From the NCBI GenBank assembly GCA_016786595.1, contig JAEUWB010000054.1, positions 1 to 64,000 of the forward strand: 64,000 nucleotides of DNA, read 5' to 3'. Positions within the stretch are counted from its first letter, which is position 1. The number at the start of each line of letters is the position of its first letter. The notes under the pieces were generated by a model. That model was not told where the DNA came from and made no database searches. It saw only the letters and a list, made by a program, of their open reading frames with translations. The translations under genes and the position numbers were made by a program. This stretch comes from a bacterium. Its GTDB lineage: Bacteria > Bdellovibrionota_C > UBA2361 > SZUA-149 > JAEUWB01. Of this stretch, positions 7,476 to 16,879 are shown one piece after another.

Positions 7476-8792
7476 GGTATGGGGTCTATTTGGTATGGGG
7501 TTACTTTTTTCAAACCACAAAGCAACATAGAGCCAAGAACGGCCGAAAATACTTATGTAAGCAAACTCATACATAAGGAGGCTCGTATGCCTAAAAACCC
7601 CAAGTGTTTTTTTAACAATACCGTCATAGAACTCTGCAGTAGCATTCAAGAAGGTCTACCTCTAGCAACAACAGCATATCTTGCTGTAATCATTGAGGGA
7701 ATTTTAGCAGCCGCAGCTAAGCAGTGTCCAGTAACCATTTGTCACTACATGTTCATGGGAAACCATTTCCATCTCATTGCAATCGTAAATAATCCTGAAG
7801 ATGTGCCTAGGTTCATGCGGTATATCAAATGTGAACTTAGCCACGCGATTAACCGGCTATTGGGCCGAAGTCAGCGTAACGTCTGGGTTTCTGATTATGA
7901 CTCAATAGTGATACTTGATTTAAGAAAAGCCCTAGAAAGGATTGCATATCTTTACCTAAATCCTGTCAGCGCAGATTTAGTCGAAAAAGTCTCTGAATAT
8001 CCGGGAGTCTCGAGTTATCAGGCCTTACTCAAAGGCCAAATGACTAAATCGTGCAAGAATGTTTCAAGAGATGCCATTCTACCGTTACCAGAAGCTGAAA
8101 TGAGTTTAGCAGCTCAGGCAGACTTTGCCGATTCGCTACTTAAGGGTAAGGGGAAGAAATATTCACTAACCGTATCACCGTGGGCTTTCTTAGCTTGCTT
8201 TAAGCGAGCTGATAATACTAGCGTTAAGCACTTCAAGGAAGAACTACTGAAGACCATAAGCGATCGCGAACATGGGCAAAAAATTAGACGCAAGCGGCCG
8301 GTCTTAGGGGCGCATGCACTCAAACTTCGAAGCATCAAAACTAGTTATTCATCCAAACGTTCAGGTCTAAAAATGTTTTGTATTTCTTCGAACGCTGAAC
8401 TTAGAACAGCCTTTATTACTTGGTTCAAAGATCGTGTTGTGTTCGCTCGTGAAGCATTCTTGGCATGGAAATTTGGTAACTTTCAGCTAAGACCTCCTCC
8501 AGGCTTTTTTTCGCCAGGTGGGAGTCTCCTAGCAAGCGCACTCCTACCTTTCCAAATCGCATAAGCGGCTTGATGAATCCTTACTGTGAAAAAAAGCTGA
8601 ACGCTTAGATAGACAGATTTGTCTAAATTTCCTTATTTACTTGGTATTTTTGTAGCTTATCAGTTGCTAGATACTAAAAATCGGGGGAATTGCACGTTCA
8701 TAAGTGGAAAGTCTGTGCTTCTTCAGGGCAGGATTGAGAAATTATGCTACATTTAACACTTTGCTCTAGTAGGAACCCCATACCTAGTAGGA
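7476..8792 (+). mobile_element. Possible RAYT unit with short flanking inverted repeats
   Basis: The transposase-like gene at 7587-8564 is bracketed by GGTATGGGGT (7476-7485, repeated at 7492-7501) and its exact reverse complement ACCCCATACC (8775-8784). The left copies sit in a 16-bp tandem repeat, and the right copy lies between two copies of CTAGTAGGA (8766-8774 and 8784-8792). This could mark the ends of a single-copy IS200/REP-type element. No target duplication is evident, and element mobility is unproven. Confidence 0.35.
7587..8564 (+). CDS. REP-associated tyrosine transposase-like (Y1_Tnp/RAYT) protein
   Basis: The 325-residue product shows the Y1 transposase core: a hydrophobic strand with MFMGNHFHLIAIV (the HUH-type His-x-His pair), then a helix containing FMRYIK and INRLLGRS, then WVSDYDSI and a YLYLNPVSADLV block typical of RAYT proteins. 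Where many RAYTs have the catalytic Tyr a few residues before the INR motif, I see Leu, so single-strand nicking activity is uncertain. I chose the ATG at 7587 because AAGGAGG lies 5 nt upstream; the reading frame is open further upstream but without such a site. The C-terminal ~120 residues are basic and unassigned. Confidence 0.75.
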   Translation: MPKNPKCFFNNTVIELCSSIQEGLPLATTAYLAVIIEGILAAAAKQCPVTICHYMFMGNHFHLIAIVNNPEDVPRFMRYIKCELSHAINRLLGRSQRNVWVSDYDSIVILDLRKALERIAYLYLNPVSADLVEKVSEYPGVSSYQALLKGQMTKSCKNVSRDAILPLPEAEMSLAAQADFADSLLKGKGKKYSLTVSPWAFLACFKRADNTSVKHFKEELLKTISDREHGQKIRRKRPVLGAHALKLRSIKTSYSSKRSGLKMFCISSNAELRTAFITWFKDRVVFAREAFLAWKFGNFQLRPPPGFFSPGGSLLASALLPFQIA

Positions 8793-8806
8793 TCCAGCGG
8801 TAAAGT

Positions 8807-10663
8807 CTACAAGTCCGCAACTTGCGAACCATCTAAAAGTTTTCGCGCCGTCACCACCAACTCCTCCAACCGCACCGGCTTCGACAAACAACGATCCACC
8901 CCCTGCTTAAGAAATCGCTCGATATCAAAAACAAACGCCTTGGAACTCAAAAGTATAATCGGCAATGTCGACGTTTTTGGATTTGACCGCAAAACCCCCA
9001 CAAGATCCTGCGCACCACTCGCCAAATCTCCCTCAATCACCGCAAGCTTAAAACTAGACTCCCGCAAAAGCTTGATCACCTCAGGCGGCGTTTTCGCAGT
9101 AAGCACAGTATATCCATTCTTTCCCAAATACTGCTGCAACAACTTCGCTTCGTCCACATCCGCATCTGCCAATAAAATAGTCTCCCCATTCCCCTGCCGC
9201 AAACTCGCAACCTGATCACTCTCCACTGCAAGCATCGTTTGCGTTGTTTGATCTTTACTTGCTAAATCCTCTGCAGGTAGAATCAAATAAAACGTCGAGC
9301 CCCTTCCTTCCTCAGACTCAAATCCAACCATTCCCTTATTCACTTCAGCTAAACTTTTAGTTAAAGGCATTCCCAAGCCAGTCCCCTGCTGCTGGTTCGA
9401 GTAAGCATTGTCCACCCGCTCAAAAGCAGCAAAAACTTTATGTTTCTCCTTTTCCGCAATACCAACACCTGAATCTTTAACTGCAATTTTCACTCTATTT
9501 CCCGGAGATCTCTCAGCGGAAAGCGTAATACTGCCTCCATTCGGAGTATATTTAATTGCGTTGGTTAAGAAGTTAATCAGCATCTGACGAATGTGACGCT
9601 TATCGCAAATTACAGCAAGATTCGCCTCAGCTTCTAACACCTCAAGTTTATGCCCTTTCGCAACCGCCTGTGAACGCACAACCAACGCCAAATCGTCAAG
9701 CAGCCCTCGCACCTCCATACTTACAGCTTGTGGAGTAATCGTCCCCGACTCGGCCTTGGCGTAATCAAGCACATCGTTCACTAAGTCAAGCAGATGTTCG
9801 CTATTTTTACGCACCATTTCCAATGTCGACTTTTGATCCTCATTCAACTCTCCAGTTAAGCCATTAATCATTACCTCCGTGGCATTTAAGACAATTCCCA
9901 ATGGCCCACGAATCTCATGACTTAGATTTGCAAGAAATCCAGTCTTCGCTTTAAGCGACTCATCCCCGATTCTACGCATCCGCAATAGTTCATTGGTAAA
10001 ACGCGCATCCGCCAAAAGAATCCCCCCTTGCAAGGCAAGCAATTTAATAACTTGCAAATCAGCATCAGAAATCACCCGATCCCGTTGAAATTCAACACTG
10101 AGCATTCCGAAATTAGTTCCGGCAAAATTCACTGATTCAGTCTTGACACTCGCATCCTCATCCAAGTCACTGGCAGCCTCAACCAGCATCGCCTGTCCAC
10201 GTAAAGTTTTTGGGTAGCCCGCAAGCAAGACCTGGGAATAAAGTCCTGTAGCACGATCAAAAAGCGCAAGTTCAATAGCTTGAGCTTTAAGTTCACGCAG
10301 TCCCGTGTTAATAATTTTTCGTAAGTGGTCCCCCAAAGCTTTTTCGTCAGTGAGTTGGCGTTTCTCCCAGAAAGCAAAACTCGTGCGGTTGAACCGCCCA
10401 TACTCACGCAGTAAATGTCGCAACTGACTTTCAATATCAATTGAATTTGATTGCAGGTTAAGTCGCGAGAGAACCTTATCAATCGCCGCAGTGACACGTT
10501 CTTCAAGTTGGATATAGAGCGCAACTCCAAACCAACCTAAAAAATTTAATATCGCCAGTAATAGCACCAGCCGATCGGAAGAATGCTTTAGCGCATAGGC
10601 AACCGGAAAGACGCCTAGCGTCAGACAAATTGCGCCTGAGATAAAAAATAGAAACTTCCTCAC
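8807..10663 (-). CDS. Hybrid sensor histidine kinase with degenerate receiver domain
   Basis: The 618-residue protein has two N-terminal membrane helices (about 4-26 and 31-51), a short linker and a GAF-like sensory region (about 105-225). These are followed by a HisKA domain with the phosphorylatable His249 in NLSHEIRGPLG and a HATPase domain with the N box (NFLTNAIKYTPNGG, about 364), DSGVGI (about 397) and GTGLGM (about 427). A C-terminal receiver spans about 494-612. In an ungapped comparison with typical receivers, Glu544 occupies the phosphoacceptor Asp position and Ala501 replaces one metal-binding Asp, while Lys595 is kept. It probably has a GTG start. The partner regulator is unknown; the OmpR-type regulator at 13417 is the nearest candidate. 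Confidence 0.88.
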   Translation of the reverse strand: MRKFLFFISGAICLTLGVFPVAYALKHSSDRLVLLLAILNFLGWFGVALYIQLEERVTAAIDKVLSRLNLQSNSIDIESQLRHLLREYGRFNRTSFAFWEKRQLTDEKALGDHLRKIINTGLRELKAQAIELALFDRATGLYSQVLLAGYPKTLRGQAMLVEAASDLDEDASVKTESVNFAGTNFGMLSVEFQRDRVISDADLQVIKLLALQGGILLADARFTNELLRMRRIGDESLKAKTGFLANLSHEIRGPLGIVLNATEVMINGLTGELNEDQKSTLEMVRKNSEHLLDLVNDVLDYAKAESGTITPQAVSMEVRGLLDDLALVVRSQAVAKGHKLEVLEAEANLAVICDKRHIRQMLINFLTNAIKYTPNGGSITLSAERSPGNRVKIAVKDSGVGIAEKEKHKVFAAFERVDNAYSNQQQGTGLGMPLTKSLAEVNKGMVGFESEEGRGSTFYLILPAEDLASKDQTTQTMLAVESDQVASLRQGNGETILLADADVDEAKLLQQYLGKNGYTVLTAKTPPEVIKLLRESSFKLAVIEGDLASGAQDLVGVLRSNPKTSTLPIILLSSKAFVFDIERFLKQGVDRCLSKPVRLEELVVTARKLLDGSQVADL

Positions 10664-10765
10664 AATCCTTAATAATCCTTCATACTTATATACGACAGAT
10701 CGCCTACCTTAGCTTAAGCAAGATGTGAATTGCGAAATATACGATGTGATTCTAATAAGTTATCT

Positions 10766-11845
10766 ATGAAAACTAATCCAAATACAATTCTTTGTTCACC
10801 TGATTTTTTAAAAGAAAATAAAAAGGGGCGCATCACATATACTCAAGCGCAGTGGATTGAAGGTTTGATTGATACTGGATTTGGTTTGATGGTTTTTAGT
10901 TATAGCGTTCTTTTCCCATTATTAATTCTACTTCCTGCCTATATCGTTTTCAAACGCAATCAATCGACAATGCAAGTATTTGATCATTACTTATGGTGGG
11001 TATTTGGATTTTTTTGTTTAGCCTTCCCGCTTGGCCTAGCGATTGGATACAGCAAACGGCGCGCGATTAAAATGGATTTAAATGCCGGACTAGTTGCCCA
11101 AGGCTTCGGAGAAGTCAGACTTTCAGGCAAAGCGCTGCATGCCTTGATTGAGGGACGCGAACTCAAAGCAATTGAAGGTGCCTATAAAATAAACCTCCCA
11201 CCAGGTCGCTATCAATTTTTTTTCCTCCCGCGATCAAGATATTTACTATCTGCAGACAAACTCGACCGCAACGATAAAACAAACGAAGAATTAATTACTC
11301 TGCTCAATCAAGCTTACCACGTCGATCGCGCAACCTTGCAACAAAATCAAGCCCAGAAACTTTCGGCCAAACAGCGCATCCGCACCTTAAATGATCTCTT
11401 ACTTCAACTCTGCAGCGTTATTTTATTTATATTTTTAATCTGTGCTGTTTTATATTTCATACCAGTCAATCAACTAAGTTTTAATCAACCCCAAAATATT
11501 AATCCTAAACTTTTCTGGGCTGGACTCAGCACAGCAGGACTTACTTTGATCGCCATACTTGGTTTCGGATTCCTTTCAGCGCTACGTGCTTGCAAGCTCT
11601 TTTTTGACCTAATTAATTCTCGAGTTGCCGCGATCGAGGGTATACTAGAAAAAGGTTGGGATTCTGAGACAAACGCAAATTATTTTTGGTTCAAAATCGG
11701 CACTGAACACTTTGAAGTTTCACGCTTTGTACATGACGTTGGTGTTGAAGGTATCAAGTACCGTGCCTACTATTTACCAAAAAGTAAAAAACTTGTCGGA
11801 ATCGAACCCTTAGAACAAGCTGCGCTTACGTCAGATCTAGCATGA
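10766..11845 (+). CDS. Uncharacterised membrane protein with four predicted helices
   Basis: I do not recognise this ~359-residue protein. Two hydrophobic pairs can be seen: helices at roughly 45-70 and 80-105, then after a cytoplasmic-looking charged region a second pair near 215-240 and 250-280. The region between the pairs contains a proline-rich segment (NLPPGRYQFFFLPRSRYLL) and a charged helix. A similar PGRY/YYLPKSKKLVGIE pattern returns at the C-terminus, suggesting two related beta modules. The reading frame is open from a TTG at 10730, but the ATG at 10766 is the likelier start. It is divergent from the kinase gene. Confidence 0.6.
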   Translation: MKTNPNTILCSPDFLKENKKGRITYTQAQWIEGLIDTGFGLMVFSYSVLFPLLILLPAYIVFKRNQSTMQVFDHYLWWVFGFFCLAFPLGLAIGYSKRRAIKMDLNAGLVAQGFGEVRLSGKALHALIEGRELKAIEGAYKINLPPGRYQFFFLPRSRYLLSADKLDRNDKTNEELITLLNQAYHVDRATLQQNQAQKLSAKQRIRTLNDLLLQLCSVILFIFLICAVLYFIPVNQLSFNQPQNINPKLFWAGLSTAGLTLIAILGFGFLSALRACKLFFDLINSRVAAIEGILEKGWDSETNANYFWFKIGTEHFEVSRFVHDVGVEGIKYRAYYLPKSKKLVGIEPLEQAALTSDLA

Positions 11846-11908
11846 TCAGCTCTAAGATCTACAGCCACACAGCACAACCCTAGAGCGTCAATTAATTATA
11901 TCTTCGGT

Positions 11909-13231
11909 CTAATACCGATAATGATCCGGCTTATAGGGTCCTTCGATCTTCACACCTAAATACTCGGCTTGCTTCTCAGTTAGCTTGGTGAGCTTGACAT
12001 TCAGCTTTTCGAGATGTAGGCGCGCGACTTGCTCATCAAGGTGCTTTGGCAACACATGCACGCCGACTGGATATTTATCGCGTTCAGTCCAGAGACTGAT
12101 CTGCGCTAGCACTTGATTTGTAAATGAGCAGGACATCACAAAACTAGGATGCCCAGTTGCGCAACCTAAGTTTACGAGCCGACCTTCAGCTAAGAGAATG
12201 ATTGATTTCCCGCTAGGCAATACAAAGCGGTCAACTTGCGGCTTGATGTTGATGCGTTTAATTCCCGAAGTTTGCATTAACCATGAAACTTCTATTTCCG
12301 AATCAAAGTGTCCAATATTACAAAGGATTGATTCATTTTTCATCAACTGCATGTGCTTGGCTGTCACGACATGATCGCATCCAGTCGCTGTGACAACGAT
12401 ATCAGCAAGCGGTGCAGCCTCTTCCATAGTGAGAACTTCAAACCCAGCCATGGCTGCTTGCAGCGCACAAATTGGGTCGATTTCTGTAATCAAAACACGC
12501 GCACCAAAACCACGCATTGACTGCGCGCAACCCTTACCAACATCTCCGTAGCCACAAATTACAACGGTTTTACCGGCAACCATAATATCCGTTGCACGTT
12601 TGATGCCATCAGCAAGCGATTCACGACAACCGTAGAGGTTGTCAAATTTAGATTTAGTGACCGAGTCATTTACGTTAATAGCTGGGCACTTAAGCTTACC
12701 CTCAGCCAACATACGATAGAGGCGATTTACTCCTGTTGTTGTTTCTTCAGAAATACCAACAATATCCTTAAGCATTTCTGGATATTTTTCGTGAACGACA
12801 ATCGTTAAATCTCCACCGTCATCGAGGATCATATTTGGACCCTGGGTTGTGCCATTTGGACCAGAGAATTTTAGACTCTCTTCAACACACCACCAATATT
12901 CCTCTTCCGTTTCACCCTTCCAAGCAAATACTGGGATATTCTTTGCAGCGATCGCGGCAGCAGCGTGGTCTTGTGTCGAAAAGATATTACAGCTCGACCA
13001 ACGCACAGCAGCGCCAAGTTCAATTAAAGTTTCAATTAAAACTGCAGTTTGAATGGTCATATGCAAGCAGCCCGCAATGCGCGCACCTTTGAGTGGTTGC
13101 TTTGCGCCGTATTGTTTACGCACAGCCATTAAGCCGGGCATTTCATTTTCTGCGAGTTCAATTTCCTTGCGACCCCATTCAGCAAGTGACATGTCTGCGA
13201 CTTTATAATCGGTATGAAGATCTTGTTTCAT
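11909..13231 (-). CDS. ahcY: Adenosylhomocysteinase (S-adenosylhomocysteine hydrolase)
   Basis: The protein matches SahH throughout. It begins with [18 protein letters not shown], followed by the substrate region [29 protein letters not shown], the NAD-binding loop [10 protein letters not shown] and the C-terminal PDHYRY end that contributes to the neighbouring active site. It hydrolyses SAH to adenosine and homocysteine, clearing the product inhibitor of methyltransferases. I prefer the ATG at 13231 because AAGGA lies 7 nt upstream; an in-frame ATG at 13252 has no such site. No riboswitch-like structure is evident in the 185 nt upstream. Confidence 0.96.
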   Translation of the reverse strand: MKQDLHTDYKVADMSLAEWGRKEIELAENEMPGLMAVRKQYGAKQPLKGARIAGCLHMTIQTAVLIETLIELGAAVRWSSCNIFSTQDHAAAAIAAKNIPVFAWKGETEEEYWWCVEESLKFSGPNGTTQGPNMILDDGGDLTIVVHEKYPEMLKDIVGISEETTTGVNRLYRMLAEGKLKCPAINVNDSVTKSKFDNLYGCRESLADGIKRATDIMVAGKTVVICGYGDVGKGCAQSMRGFGARVLITEIDPICALQAAMAGFEVLTMEEAAPLADIVVTATGCDHVVTAKHMQLMKNESILCNIGHFDSEIEVSWLMQTSGIKRINIKPQVDRFVLPSGKSIILLAEGRLVNLGCATGHPSFVMSCSFTNQVLAQISLWTERDKYPVGVHVLPKHLDEQVARLHLEKLNVKLTKLTEKQAEYLGVKIEGPYKPDHYRY

Positions 13232-13416
13232 GTGCTTTTCCTTATTTGTCATGCGCTGGGGAAACTACCTTAAAATCTCCACTTCACACAAGTCTTGCTT
13301 ATTTGGGCTCTGACTTTGGTAAATCTGAGTATGCGCTAGGTATTAATTGTTTTCAGATTAAAGTCGAAGGATTCTCTAATGCTTCTTTCTCGCGCCGTGT
13401 GTTCGGCAGAGCTACC

Positions 13417-14145
13417 CTAACTGTTGGCAACAAATTTATAGCCCACCCCATGAACTGTCAGGATGTGGCGGGGGCGATCCGGAATGTCTTCTAGTTTTTG
13501 GCGCAGGCGTGCGATGAAGTTATCGACAGTGCGAGTTGTGGGGTAACTATTGTAGCCCCAAACTTGATCGAGGAGCACATCGCGAGAGACTGGAATATCT
13601 TCATTTTTTGCAAGAAACTTGAGCAGTTCAAATTCCTTGGCTGAGAGTTCGAGTTCCTGTTGGCCGCGGCGTGCGCGATAAGACTTAAAATCAATTTCAA
13701 CAACACCAAAGTTAAGCTGTTCGACTGGTTTTTCTGTAGTCGGCGTAGCACTTTCTTGCTGTGGTCGGGCCTTAGCGCGGCGCAGTACAGCTTTAATGCG
13801 GGCGATTAGTTCTCGAATAGCAAAAGGTTTAGTGAGATAGTCATCGGCTCCAAGTTCGAGGCCTACAACTTTATCGATTTCGGCGCATTTCGCAGTAAGC
13901 ATAATGACTGGGATATCGTCGCGGCTTGAGCGAATATTGCGACAGACTTCAAGCCCATCCATTTCTGGCATCATTACGTCAAGAATCACGAGATCGGGAT
14001 TTTGAGCTTGGAATGCTTCAAGGCCGAGGCGGCCATTCTCGCAGGAGATCACTTCATAGCCTTCACATTTGAGGTTTTCTTCAAGACCCAGACGTACAAC
14101 TTCCTCGTCTTCGATAAGAAGTATTTTAGTTGCTGTTGCCGTCAT
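13417..14145 (-). CDS. OmpR/PhoB-family response regulator
   Basis: This 242-residue regulator has an intact receiver domain (acidic pair in LLIEDEEVV, phosphoacceptor Asp in VILDVMMPEMDG, conserved Lys in DYLTKPF). A linker of about 25 residues rich in Gln/Pro/Thr leads to a winged-helix DNA-binding domain (LSAKEFELLKFLAKN, then TRTVDNFIARLRQKL and HGVGYKF). It should bind promoter DNA after phosphorylation by a histidine kinase. No cognate kinase adjoins it; the hybrid kinase at 8807 is 3 kb away, so this may be an orphan pair. Confidence 0.92.
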   Translation of the reverse strand: MTATATKILLIEDEEVVRLGLEENLKCEGYEVISCENGRLGLEAFQAQNPDLVILDVMMPEMDGLEVCRNIRSSRDDIPVIMLTAKCAEIDKVVGLELGADDYLTKPFAIRELIARIKAVLRRAKARPQQESATPTTEKPVEQLNFGVVEIDFKSYRARRGQQELELSAKEFELLKFLAKNEDIPVSRDVLLDQVWGYNSYPTTRTVDNFIARLRQKLEDIPDRPRHILTVHGVGYKFVANS

Positions 14146-14213
14146 ATGCTTTGGCTGTAGATAACGCTCTTAAGTTACTAGAATAAATGGAATATGTATA
14201 TTAAGCAAGAATT

Positions 14214-15143
14214 TTAACTCAAAGCTAAATAATAAATTTTCGGACCAGATAACATCCGGAATAGTCTAAAAAATACGCTTTCTTCAGCACCTTCGACAAA
14301 TCCCATAATCCCTTTTTTCTTCGGTGGGTATACAAGATGGGGCTTCTGATTAGGTTCACCAGCCTGAGTAAGAGCATCGTTTGCAGCGTCGTGCAAATCT
14401 CCGACGACATCAGCAAGTTTAAGTGCGACAGACTGCTCGCCAAGAATAATTCTTCCGTCGGCAAATTTTTTCACATCTTCAACCGGAATTTTGCGTGATT
14501 CTGAGATCACCTTAACAAACTGCTCATAAGTTTGGTTAATTAGACCTTGAATTAAGCTTTGATCGTCTTCTGTCATTTTGCGAAATGGCGAGCCGGTATC
14601 CTTGAAGCGACCGGACTTTACGATATTCATTTGGAATCCAAGTTTAGCAACAATTTCAGACACATTAGGCATCATCATAATCACGCCAATCGATCCGGTG
14701 AGTGTCCCATTTTGCGTATAAATCTTACGACAACCCATTGAGGCATAAAGTCCTCCCGAGGCGGCAATGTTTCCAAGTGAACAGATTACCGGCTTAACCG
14801 CATCAACGCGTTTAATCGCACGAAAGATTTCTTCGCTAGCGCCGACAGCGCCGCCGGGCGAATCAATTTTTACGACCAGCGCCTTGATCTCTTTATTTCT
14901 GGAAAAACGGTCCAAGTCTTTAATGATCTTTTTTGATTCCATAATCTCGCCACTAAGTTCAACAACGCCAACAGAGTGTGCAGGGACGATCCCGATTTTT
15001 CCGTCTTCATCTCCGCTCTGTGACAAGAAAAAAATACCTGAAGCTAAAGTGCCAACCAGAGCAAGAATCACAACACCGAGCACGCTCCAAGAAATAACCG
15101 TAATCCAGGAAAGACAAGAAAATAATTTTTTACCGAAACTCAT
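14214..15143 (-). CDS. sppA: Signal peptide peptidase SppA, short form
   Basis: The 309-residue protein has one N-terminal membrane anchor (about 13-40) and an S49 protease domain. Visible elements are KIDSPGGAVGASEEIFRAI, the nucleophile region NIAASGGLYASMG containing the catalytic Ser, TGSIGVI, and SGRFKDTGSPFRKM containing the likely general-base Lys. It degrades leftover signal peptides in the inner membrane with its active site on the periplasmic side. It is the single-domain form found in many bacteria, not the tandem form of E. coli. It lies 68 nt upstream of the response regulator and in the same direction. Confidence 0.92.
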   Translation of the reverse strand: MSFGKKLFSCLSWITVISWSVLGVVILALVGTLASGIFFLSQSGDEDGKIGIVPAHSVGVVELSGEIMESKKIIKDLDRFSRNKEIKALVVKIDSPGGAVGASEEIFRAIKRVDAVKPVICSLGNIAASGGLYASMGCRKIYTQNGTLTGSIGVIMMMPNVSEIVAKLGFQMNIVKSGRFKDTGSPFRKMTEDDQSLIQGLINQTYEQFVKVISESRKIPVEDVKKFADGRIILGEQSVALKLADVVGDLHDAANDALTQAGEPNQKPHLVYPPKKKGIMGFVEGAEESVFFRLFRMLSGPKIYYLALS

Positions 15144-15202
15144 ATAAATAACTTAGAATAAGAAGCTTTGTTCAAATAATAAAACTCAGCTATGTAGACT
15201 AA

Positions 15203-16870
15203 ATGTCGGCGTCGCAACAATCAAGCTCTAAATTTAGGGCATTTTTTCTAAGCATTATTGTCTTTTTATGGCTCTATCTACCGGTGCACAGCCGACCCTT
15301 TACCTCACGGGGCGAAGCACGAGAGGCAGTGGTTGTTGAAGATATGATACGACAGAATAATTATATTTTACCACGAAGAAATGACGAAGCTTACCCCTCC
15401 AAACCTCCACTACTACATTGGACTGCCGTTTTAGGTCGTAACTTAATCACAAAGATTACCGGAGTAGAGTCTGAGGGTTTTATTCGCCTTCCATCAGCAC
15501 TAGCATCTGCAACTACTTGTGGAATCGTTTATTTTATTGCGGCAACAAACATTGGCCCGACTGCCGGCATAGTTGCAGCATTGGGATTACTTTCCACATT
15601 TGAATGGCTACGTTACAGCACACTCGGTAGGGTCGATTTACTTTTTAGCTTAATGATTTTTTTAAGCTTAGTCTGCCTCGCCCGCGTACTCAGCAATAAA
15701 GACGGATGTTTTGCGGATAGCGCTTTTTTAGGTTTGTTTCTAGGTTTTGCAACTCTGACTAAAGGCCCCGCAGCAATCGTGCTCATTGGTGTCACTGCAC
15801 TGCTCGATCAAAGCTATCAACAACGGCGCATTTTCCCTAAGTTTCCAGTCAAACATTTAAGCTTTGCAGCATTTACAGCGCTTGCGCTCGCTCTACCGTG
15901 GTATTATTTTGCCTACAAAATAGGCGGAGAACAATTTTTAGATGTGCAACTAATGCGCGAAAATGTTGCCCGACTGACCGGGGACGAAGGTTATAATATC
16001 GGCCACCGTCAGGCCTTCTACGTAGCTCCACTATTATTTTTCCTGGTGCTGATCCCCTGGGTATTTTATTTACCAGTATTTTATACTGCGGCAATTAAGC
16101 GCACGCAGATTCGCATACCGCAGACAACAATTTTTATTAGTTATGCGATTGTGCTTTTAACTTTCTGCTCGATCGCAGCCAGCAAGCGCACTGTATATTT
16201 TATTTCTGCACTTCCTGGTTTAGTCTTAATCTTTGCCGACATTCTCACCAATACTTCATTCTTGAATTTCAACGCAGGAAAGTTTACTAAATGGATTTTT
16301 AATATCCTGACTGTCACACTTGGCACTTTATTGATCGCAATTTGCCTAGGAGTCCTTGTCCCAGACTTGGCCCTGAAGTTATTACCGCTTTCTGACAAGT
16401 TACTACGCAAAACTTACACTTTTATCCCGATTCTACAGTTCAATAGCTGGGCCATAATTTTTCTCTTACTCGGCTGCTACTGTTTTTTTAAGGCTCGGGT
16501 TAATCTTGCTAACCCGCTGTACATGATTTTTGGCTGCCTAGCTGTGATTAGCTATGCACAAGTCGGACCTGCCCAAGGCTACAGCGAACTAGTTTCCCCA
16601 GCAGAATTTGCTCAAGATATTTCCGCAAGAATCAACCCTCATGATAGTTTAGTGCAGTACCGCCTCGACTATTATCCGCTCGTTTACTACGCAAAACGAC
16701 CGATTCCTTTCCTGGATACACTGCCTCTGCTCAAGGATAGCTATGTGATCGGTATTGAATCGACTGCAGCTGAACTAACACAGGCCGGTTGCAACTTAAT
16801 GACTGCCAGTGAAAAGCTAATCTTTCGTGGGCGTGAACGCCTCGGCTTATATTTCTGTAAAGGACATTAG
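15203..16870 (+). CDS. ArnT-like family 39/83 glycosyltransferase (membrane)
   Basis: This 555-residue protein has an N-terminal helix, then a periplasmic loop with FTSRGEAREAVVVEDM and RNDEAYPSKPPLLHW, the signature of GT-C enzymes such as ArnT that use polyprenyl-phosphate-linked sugars. Ten or so further hydrophobic helices follow, then a soluble C-terminal part (about 455-555). The acidic residues in the first loop are the likely catalytic ones. The acceptor is unknown: lipid A or protein are possible. It is divergent from sppA and followed 9 nt later by the flavin-reductase-like gene. Confidence 0.82.
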   Translation: MSASQQSSSKFRAFFLSIIVFLWLYLPVHSRPFTSRGEAREAVVVEDMIRQNNYILPRRNDEAYPSKPPLLHWTAVLGRNLITKITGVESEGFIRLPSALASATTCGIVYFIAATNIGPTAGIVAALGLLSTFEWLRYSTLGRVDLLFSLMIFLSLVCLARVLSNKDGCFADSAFLGLFLGFATLTKGPAAIVLIGVTALLDQSYQQRRIFPKFPVKHLSFAAFTALALALPWYYFAYKIGGEQFLDVQLMRENVARLTGDEGYNIGHRQAFYVAPLLFFLVLIPWVFYLPVFYTAAIKRTQIRIPQTTIFISYAIVLLTFCSIAASKRTVYFISALPGLVLIFADILTNTSFLNFNAGKFTKWIFNILTVTLGTLLIAICLGVLVPDLALKLLPLSDKLLRKTYTFIPILQFNSWAIIFLLLGCYCFFKARVNLANPLYMIFGCLAVISYAQVGPAQGYSELVSPAEFAQDISARINPHDSLVQYRLDYYPLVYYAKRPIPFLDTLPLLKDSYVIGIESTAAELTQAGCNLMTASEKLIFRGRERLGLYFCKGH

Positions 16871-16879
16871 ATCTAGTTT

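Noticed and set aside
8565-8806. dif site in the spacer near the skew flip
   Set aside because: A TTATGC/TTTAAC-like patch is present at 8737-8757 but no full two-arm site with a 6-bp centre can be built.
13232-13416. SAH or SAM riboswitch ahead of ahcY
   Set aside because: No conserved riboswitch core or matching stems are visible in this spacer.
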